A stretch of 64,000 nt of DNA from Chryseobacterium sp. KACC 21268 (GTDB lineage Bacteria > Bacteroidota > Bacteroidia > Flavobacteriales > Weeksellaceae), in NCBI GenBank assembly GCA_028736075.1, contig CP117875.1:806001-870000 (forward strand), written 5' to 3'. A model generated the notes under the pieces. It was not told the DNA's origin. It ran no database searches and saw nothing but the letters and a program-made list of their open reading frames with translations. This document shows positions 58,888-64,000 of the stretch, in pieces. Numbering within the stretch: position 1 is the stretch's first letter; each line of letters opens with the position of its first letter. The position numbers and the translations under genes were made by a program.

Positions 58888-61020
58888 TTATTTTACCAAA
58901 GTCAGCTCGCTAATCAATCGAGTTGCGCCAGCATATTTGTCGATTACCCAAAGTACGTAACGAACATCCACGTTGATTGTTCTCTGTAAATTTGGTTCGA
59001 AAACGATGTCGCCACTCAAAGCTTCACTGTTTCCATCGAAGGCAAGACCTAGCAAATTCCCGTTTCCGTCGATGATTGGAGAACCTGAATTTCCACCTGT
59101 AATATCATTGTTTGACAAGAAGTTGATTGGCATAAATCCTTGTTTGTCTGCATATTGACCGTAGTCTTTTTTCTTAGCAAGGTCTAGGACTTTTTTCGGA
59201 AGGTCAAATTCCTCATCGCCTTTTTTGTATTTGGCCACCATTCCGTTGATGTCGGTGTAGTAGTTTTCTTTGATGCCTTTGTAGTTTCTGTCAGACCTTG
59301 TAGGAAGCGTTTGAACTGTTCCGTAAGTCAGTCTCATTGTAGAGTTGGCGTCTGGATAGAACACTTTTTCCGGTTGCGCTTTTCTGAGTCCGTCTAAGAA
59401 AAGTCTGCTGTTTTTAGCAAAGTTCTCATCGATTTTAGCATATTTTTCAGTGCCTAGCTTTTGGTCTTCTACCACGCCGTTTACGAATTGTCTCAATTTA
59501 TCAGCGTCTATTTTCAGTCTGTCTGGATTCTCGATGAAAGCCAAAGCTGATTTTTTATTAGCAAAAATAGATTCGTAAGCCAAAGTTGAAAGGTTGTTCA
59601 CATCTGCAGCCAAAATAGTTGGAGAAGCAAATTCCTTAGAAACTTTTGTTTTGTAAAGAGAAGTCAGTTTCACCAACATATCACCTTCCACATTGTCGTG
59701 GAAACCATCGTAAGCTTTTTCTACTGCCTCAAGAACTTTTGCTTTCATCGCTGTTTTCCCAGCTTCGTCCTGGTCAGCATAAGTTTTGAAAAGACTTCCT
59801 AATTGATAAGTCGTTGCGATGTAATGTGCATTTCTCTGTAAAATAGACGCATAGTTACGTTCTACATTTCTCCCCGAAATTTGCTGATAATAAGCCTTGA
59901 TTTCTGGTAAAACGGCATAATAAGTTTGCTCGTTTGGAGATTGAGCGGCCCATTGCGTGTAGATTTGTTCTGTTTTTTGTTTTTCAGAGATTGTTCCGTT
60001 TTTGATGACAGCGTCAATCGTTCCCTGTCTGTTTTTCCAGTAATTGGCAACACTGGCGTACTGGGAAGCATAATCCAACTGAGTCGTTTTGTCCTTGTCC
60101 ATATACTTCTTCATCACATCCATTGCCACTTTGGAAGCTTCTACCCAAGCTGGATAATCTTTATTTACCATTTGCTCGATTCCGAAAGAGGTCAAGTAAC
60201 GGTTTGTTCTTCCAGGATATCCAAGAATCATAGTGAAATCTCCAGGCTTGTAACCTTTAAGAGAAACTGGCAAGAAGTGTTTTGGTTTCAATGGAACGTT
60301 AGCTTCAGAATATTCTGCTGGATTTCCATTGGCATCACCATAAGCACGGAAAACGGTGAAATCTGCCGTGTGTCTTGGCCATTCCCAGTTGTCTGTATCG
60401 CCACCAAATTTCCCAAGAGAGGAAGGTGGTGCACCAACTAATCTGATATCTTTATAATCTTGATATACAAAATAATAGAACTCATTCCCGTTGAAGAAAT
60501 CTCTCACGACAACCGTATAGTTTCCGTTCTCAGAGTTTTCTGTCTGGATAGCTTTTGATTCTGCATCAATTACTGCTTTTCTGTCAGCAGCAGACATATT
60601 GTTGTTCAGTTTTGCATTGATTCTTGCAGAAACGTCATCCATTCTCACAAGAAATCTCACGTAAAGACCTTTCGCATTGAATTCCTCATTCGGTTTCATA
60701 GCCCAGAATCCATTTTTCAGATAATCTTTTTCAGGCGTAGAAGCTGCAGCAACAGCATCGTAACCACAGTGGTGATTGGTAAAAATCAGACCTTGGCTGG
60801 AAACCATCTCGCCTGTACAGAAACCGCCGAAACTTACGATGGCATCCTTCAAACTGGAGTTGTTCACAGAATAGATTTCTTCCGGAGTCAGGTGCAGACC
60901 TTCTTTCTGCATATCCACGCCGTTCAGACGTTTTACAAGCATCAGAAGCCACATTCCTTCGTCTGCTCTCATTTGCGCAAAGCTCAATAAAAAAGTCAGC
61001 GCCAAAAATATTTTTTTCAT
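58888..61020 (-). CDS. S46-family dipeptidyl-peptidase, DPP7-type
   Basis: 710 aa. Sec signal, then DEGMWLLMLVKRLNG. The catalytic triad is visible: His in TNHHCGYDAV (about 84), Asp in GDTDNWEWPRHTADF, and Ser645 in GGNSGSP. Eighteen residues after the Ser, LAFDGN has Gly663. In Porphyromonas S46 enzymes this position is Gly in DPP7 (hydrophobic P1) and Arg in DPP11 (acidic P1), so DPP7-like specificity is expected. It releases dipeptides from peptide N-termini in the periplasm. Single gene with its own terminator. Confidence 0.93.
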   Translation of the reverse strand: MKKIFLALTFLLSFAQMRADEGMWLLMLVKRLNGVDMQKEGLHLTPEEIYSVNNSSLKDAIVSFGGFCTGEMVSSQGLIFTNHHCGYDAVAAASTPEKDYLKNGFWAMKPNEEFNAKGLYVRFLVRMDDVSARINAKLNNNMSAADRKAVIDAESKAIQTENSENGNYTVVVRDFFNGNEFYYFVYQDYKDIRLVGAPPSSLGKFGGDTDNWEWPRHTADFTVFRAYGDANGNPAEYSEANVPLKPKHFLPVSLKGYKPGDFTMILGYPGRTNRYLTSFGIEQMVNKDYPAWVEASKVAMDVMKKYMDKDKTTQLDYASQYASVANYWKNRQGTIDAVIKNGTISEKQKTEQIYTQWAAQSPNEQTYYAVLPEIKAYYQQISGRNVERNYASILQRNAHYIATTYQLGSLFKTYADQDEAGKTAMKAKVLEAVEKAYDGFHDNVEGDMLVKLTSLYKTKVSKEFASPTILAADVNNLSTLAYESIFANKKSALAFIENPDRLKIDADKLRQFVNGVVEDQKLGTEKYAKIDENFAKNSRLFLDGLRKAQPEKVFYPDANSTMRLTYGTVQTLPTRSDRNYKGIKENYYTDINGMVAKYKKGDEEFDLPKKVLDLAKKKDYGQYADKQGFMPINFLSNNDITGGNSGSPIIDGNGNLLGLAFDGNSEALSGDIVFEPNLQRTINVDVRYVLWVIDKYAGATRLISELTLVK

Positions 61021-61110
61021 AATAGAAATTTATTTTAATGGGGCTAATTTACTCATTATTTTAAATCTAATGGTATGAATTTGGATAAGAGATTAGGCAA
61101 AGTTCAAAGT

Positions 61111-61551
61111 ATGAAATTTCTACAGTCAATCGGTATTTTATCATTAATATTACTTCTTACAGTTTCTTGTAAATCATCAAAAAATCCGATGTCAGGAATG
61201 CAGAATCTTCACAAAAAATGGATGCTCGTTGAGTATAAAGATTTTACAAAGGAGGAATTGGTAAAACTAGAAGCCAATATTGATTTGACAAAAAATTCAG
61301 AATCGCCGAATCGTTACACCGCAAAAATGGGTTGCAACGGAATATTTTTCAATGCAGATTTCAACAACGGAAAGGCGAAATTTTCAGGCGTTGGTTCTAC
61401 GATGATGTATTGTGACGGGCGAATGAAATTGGAAGAAGCATTTGGAAAAGCCTTACCAAATATGACAGAGTACAAAATTGAAGGACATTTCTTAACTTTA
61501 TCAAATGCAAGTGGCGACAAAATGAAATTTGTTGAACAAGATTGGGATTAA
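61111..61551 (+). CDS. META-domain (HslJ-like) lipoprotein
   Basis: 146 aa from ATG 61111, chosen because a lipoprotein signal (KFLQSIGILSLILLLTVSC) starts there; an in-frame ATG at 61075 adds 12 residues. META/HslJ features: KKWMLVEYKDF, AKMGCNGIFFNADF (conserved GCN), VGSTMMYCDGRMKLEEAFGKAL with the MxCD pattern, and GHFLTLSNASGDKMKF. It is an outer-membrane or periplasmic lipoprotein linked to stress or novobiocin tolerance in E. coli. The osmC gene follows 54 bp downstream. Confidence 0.87.
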   Translation: MKFLQSIGILSLILLLTVSCKSSKNPMSGMQNLHKKWMLVEYKDFTKEELVKLEANIDLTKNSESPNRYTAKMGCNGIFFNADFNNGKAKFSGVGSTMMYCDGRMKLEEAFGKALPNMTEYKIEGHFLTLSNASGDKMKFVEQDWD

Positions 61552-61605
61552 GAATTTGAAAATAAATATCACTAAATCAATTTAATAAAATCAAAATAAA
61601 AAATT

Positions 61606-62016
61606 ATGAAAAGAAGTGCAAAAGCAGTCTGGAAAGGCACAGTAAAAGACGGAAGTGGTGTTTTAACGACACAAAGTACAACGCTTAACGATACGCAGTA
61701 TTCATTCAAAAGCAGATTTGAAGATGGTGTTGGAACCAATCCGGAAGAATTATTGGCAGCAGCTCACGCAGGTTGTTTCACGATGAAAACTTCGGCGTTA
61801 TTGTCAGAAGCTGGTTATAATCCGGAAACTTTGGAAACCGATTGCAAAATCAGTTTGGTTGATGGAAAAGTGACTTTGTCAGAATTGACACTCAACGCAA
61901 AAATCCCTGGAATTTCTGAAGAAGATTTCCAAAAAATTGCAGCGGAAGCGAAAGAAACTTGCCCAATCAGCGTCGCATTAAGTTTCGAAAAAACATTAAC
62001 TGCAACGTTAGCTTAA
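61606..62016 (+). CDS. OsmC-family peroxiredoxin
   Basis: 136 aa with both redox cysteines: C57 in AAHAGCFTM and C119 in KETCPIS, plus the family N-terminus RSAKAVWKGTVKDGSGVLTT. It reduces organic hydroperoxides with a dithiol reductant, probably in the cytoplasm. It contrasts with the cysteine-free paralogue at 40111-40515. It may share a transcript with the META lipoprotein and is followed by a terminator. Confidence 0.94.
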   Translation: MKRSAKAVWKGTVKDGSGVLTTQSTTLNDTQYSFKSRFEDGVGTNPEELLAAAHAGCFTMKTSALLSEAGYNPETLETDCKISLVDGKVTLSELTLNAKIPGISEEDFQKIAAEAKETCPISVALSFEKTLTATLA

Positions 62017-62054
62017 TTGAAAAATCGACTTTCAAATTTAAAGTAGAAAATAAA

Positions 62055-62081
62055 AAACCAAAGTTCATCTTTGGTTTTTTT
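62055..62081 (+). terminator. Terminator after osmC
   Basis: AAACCAAAG / CTTTGGTTT perfect 9-bp stem with a 5-nt loop and a T-run. Confidence 0.9.
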
Positions 62082-62126
62082 GTCGAAAAATAGTATCTTG
62101 TCAGAATCAGAAATTTAATTTTATAA

Positions 62127-63347
62127 ATGATAGAAAATAAAGAACATCAGTATGAAAAAGCGGTTTTGGTTGGTCTAATAACCCAAAATCAAAGCGAAGA
62201 TAAACTGATAGAATATATGGACGAACTGGAGTTTCTGGCTTTCACAGCTGGCGCTACTGTTGATAAACGTTTTACCCAAAGACTTACTCAGCCAGATTCT
62301 AAAACCTTCGTTGGTAAGGGGAAAATGGAGGAAATCCGTGATTATATAAAAGAGCAGAAAATCGGAACAGTCATTTTTGATGATGAATTGTCGCCGTCTC
62401 AATTGAAGAATCTGGAGCGCGAGATGGAAGTCAAAGTTCTCGATAGAACCAATTTGATTCTCGATATTTTTGCCCAAAGAGCTCAAACTTCTTACGCAAG
62501 AACGCAGGTGGAACTAGCTCAATATCAATATCTTTTGCCAAGATTGAGCAGGATGTGGTCTCACTTAGATAAACAAAAAGGGGGAATCGGGATGCGTGGA
62601 CCTGGAGAAACGGAAATCGAAACCGATAGAAGGATTATCCGTGACCGAATCACCTTGTTGAAAGACAAATTGAAGGTCATCGACAAACAAATGGGAACGC
62701 AACGTAACAACCGTGGAAAAATGGTTCGTACAGCGCTCGTTGGTTACACGAATGTTGGGAAATCTACCTTAATGAACGCCTTGTCAAAATCCGATGTTTT
62801 CGCTGAAAATAAATTGTTTGCAACGCTTGACACAACGGTTCGTAAAGTTGTGATTGGAAATTTGCCTTTCCTTTTGACGGACACGGTTGGATTCATAAGA
62901 AAGTTGCCGACTCAGTTGGTAGAAAGTTTCAAATCGACTTTGGATGAGGTTCGTGAAGCGGATTTGCTGATTCACGTTGTTGATATTTCCCACGAGAGTT
63001 TCGAAGACCACATTAATTCAGTGAACGAAATTCTTCAGGAAATCGATGCGCATCAGAAACCGATGATTATGGTTTTCAACAAAATCGATGATTTCAGTTA
63101 TGAGAAAAAGGACGAAGATGATTTGATGCCTGGTTCTCACAAAAATATTTCTCTGGAAGAATGGAAAAAAACGTGGATGGCAAAATCCAAATTCCCAACC
63201 GTTTTCATTTCAGCTTTGACGAAGGAAAATTTCCCGGAGATGAAAAAAATGATTTACGATGAGGTCCACAGGATTCACATTTCCCGTTTCCCTTACAACG
63301 ATTTGCTGTTCGAATATTTTGAGGACGAAGAAGAAGTCAATGAATAG
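62127..63347 (+). CDS. hflX: GTPase HflX
   Basis: 406 aa. The HflX N-terminal domain (KRFTQRLTQPDSKTFVGKGKM, DDELSPSQLKNLE, DRTNLILDIFAQRAQT), the linker GGIGMRGPGETEIETDRR, then the GTPase domain with GYTNVGKSTL (P-loop), DTVGFIRKLP (G3) and NKID (G4). HflX splits stalled or heat-stressed 70S ribosomes. It overlaps the next gene by 8 bp. All motifs are intact. Confidence 0.96.
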   Translation: MIENKEHQYEKAVLVGLITQNQSEDKLIEYMDELEFLAFTAGATVDKRFTQRLTQPDSKTFVGKGKMEEIRDYIKEQKIGTVIFDDELSPSQLKNLEREMEVKVLDRTNLILDIFAQRAQTSYARTQVELAQYQYLLPRLSRMWSHLDKQKGGIGMRGPGETEIETDRRIIRDRITLLKDKLKVIDKQMGTQRNNRGKMVRTALVGYTNVGKSTLMNALSKSDVFAENKLFATLDTTVRKVVIGNLPFLLTDTVGFIRKLPTQLVESFKSTLDEVREADLLIHVVDISHESFEDHINSVNEILQEIDAHQKPMIMVFNKIDDFSYEKKDEDDLMPGSHKNISLEEWKKTWMAKSKFPTVFISALTKENFPEMKKMIYDEVHRIHISRFPYNDLLFEYFEDEEEVNE

Positions 63348-63987
63348 AATCTTTTTATTTTTCTTTTTGATGATGGCGACTTTTGGGTTTTCTCAGAAGT
63401 CAAAAATCAATTTGGATAATATCAAGAAAGAGATTGCGGACAAAGAATCCGATTTTTACTACGAGAAGATGCTTTTCAAATACAAAGCCTTGCCCAAATC
63501 CATAGACAGCATTGAAGCTAAGCATTTGTACTACGGCAGGGCTTTCTTAGAAAAAACTGTTTCTACAAGCGATGACGAATTCAAAAAATTATTGAAGGAT
63601 TTTAACAAAAAGAATTATCCGGAAACCATCGCAAAGACCAGAGATTTGCTTGCAAAAGACCCGACCAATCTGGATTTGCTGATGATAATGCTGCAATGTT
63701 ATGATAAACTGCAGGATGTGAAAAACTTCAGTTACTATCTCAGTCAGTTCAAATTGCTGACGAGCGCCATCTTAGATTCTGGCGATGGAAAGTCGGAAGA
63801 TTCCGCATACGTTGTCAACTCTGTCGGCGACGAATATATTTTAATCAATGTCATCCAGATTCCTAGACAAGCCTCCAGGTCGTCCAAACCTGCAACTGGC
63901 GGAATGTTTGACATTTGGGAAAACAACAATACAAAAACCTACATCAAAGTCATTTATAACGACTTAATGGAGTCTAAATTTAGATAA
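63340..63987 (+). CDS. Secreted DUF4919 protein
   Basis: 215 aa from ATG 63340, which lies in the end of hflX (8-bp overlap) and starts a signal peptide (NRIFLFFFLMMATFGFSQ). The DUF4919 body is mostly helical in the first half (KKEIADKESDFYYEKMLFKY, YYGRAFL, TIAKTRDLLAKDPTNLDLL) and beta in the second (VVNSVGDEYILINVIQI). Function unknown; coupling to hflX may be coincidental or may reflect shared stress regulation. The stop is inside the window. Confidence 0.82.
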   Translation: MNRIFLFFFLMMATFGFSQKSKINLDNIKKEIADKESDFYYEKMLFKYKALPKSIDSIEAKHLYYGRAFLEKTVSTSDDEFKKLLKDFNKKNYPETIAKTRDLLAKDPTNLDLLMIMLQCYDKLQDVKNFSYYLSQFKLLTSAILDSGDGKSEDSAYVVNSVGDEYILINVIQIPRQASRSSKPATGGMFDIWENNNTKTYIKVIYNDLMESKFR

Positions 63988-64000
63988 AACAAAAATATTA

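Overview
The window is chromosomal DNA of a Bacteroidota bacterium, most likely Flavobacteriia of the Chryseobacterium group (Weeksellaceae). The evidence is the gliding lipoprotein GldH, a type IX secretion (T9SS) C-terminal sorting domain, a complete Alternative Complex III operon, an S46 dipeptidyl-peptidase, low G+C, and recurrent TAnnTTTG -7 promoter elements with TTG/TTTG about 19 bp upstream. There is no rRNA, CRISPR array, prophage or transposase.

Layout. 1-2.6 kb: bamD (partial) and lepA, divergent. 2.7-6.7 kb: the most interesting region, an NAD/ADP-ribose cluster. An NrtR-type Nudix/winged-helix regulator is followed by a same-strand run of a NADAR N-glycosidase, a DUF4291 protein, a macrodomain hydrolase, an ADP-ribosylglycohydrolase and a Tpt1/KptA RNA 2'-phosphotransferase. 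A 19-bp palindrome occurs three times, once before the regulator and twice before the NADAR gene. In both promoters one copy sits at the same place over the -7 element. The macrodomain gene has no ordinary start codon and kptA carries an in-frame TAA. 6.7-14 kb: secreted M14 peptidase, GH10 xylanase, a gene-poor stretch with a frameshifted small gene, M1 aminopeptidase, coaX, tadA and a small outer-membrane protein. 14.5-18 kb: Rrf2 regulator and a FadL-like porin/SGNH-esterase lipoprotein pair. 18.2-25.7 kb: ricT-gldH-PBP1A, selO, a block of degenerate 21-bp repeats and a membrane protein. 25.7-30.4 kb: T9SS-exported beta-propeller, TPR/LuxR-type regulator and SPOR protein. 30.5-39 kb: actABCDEF (Alternative Complex III). 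39-45.7 kb: PolB-like exonuclease, SufT-like protein, an OsmC-family protein lacking both cysteines, HMG-CoA lyase, then pepT-sufE-GT9-GT2 and a vanZ-like gene. 45.9-46.2 kb: three tRNA-Val genes. 46.3-51.4 kb: folC, a secreted unknown, and an ExbB-type channel between two paralogous TonB-like proteins. 51.6-64 kb: DUF885 peptidase, HPP, DinB-like, an endonuclease III without iron-sulfur cysteines, Bcp, GyrI-like and two GNAT genes, a CaCA antiporter, S46 DPP7-type peptidase, META lipoprotein, OsmC, hflX and a DUF4919 gene.

The genes fit a free-living aerobic heterotroph that degrades polymers, especially protein (M14, M1, S46, DUF885, PepT), and respires through a quinol-oxidising complex that replaces bc1. 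The ADP-ribose cluster looks like an NAD(+)/ADP-ribose-responsive module that removes or recycles ADP-ribose from nucleic acids, proteins or small molecules. Two families of dispersed intergenic palindromes, two copies each, are also present. All functions are inferred from sequence motifs recognised by eye; no database search was run.
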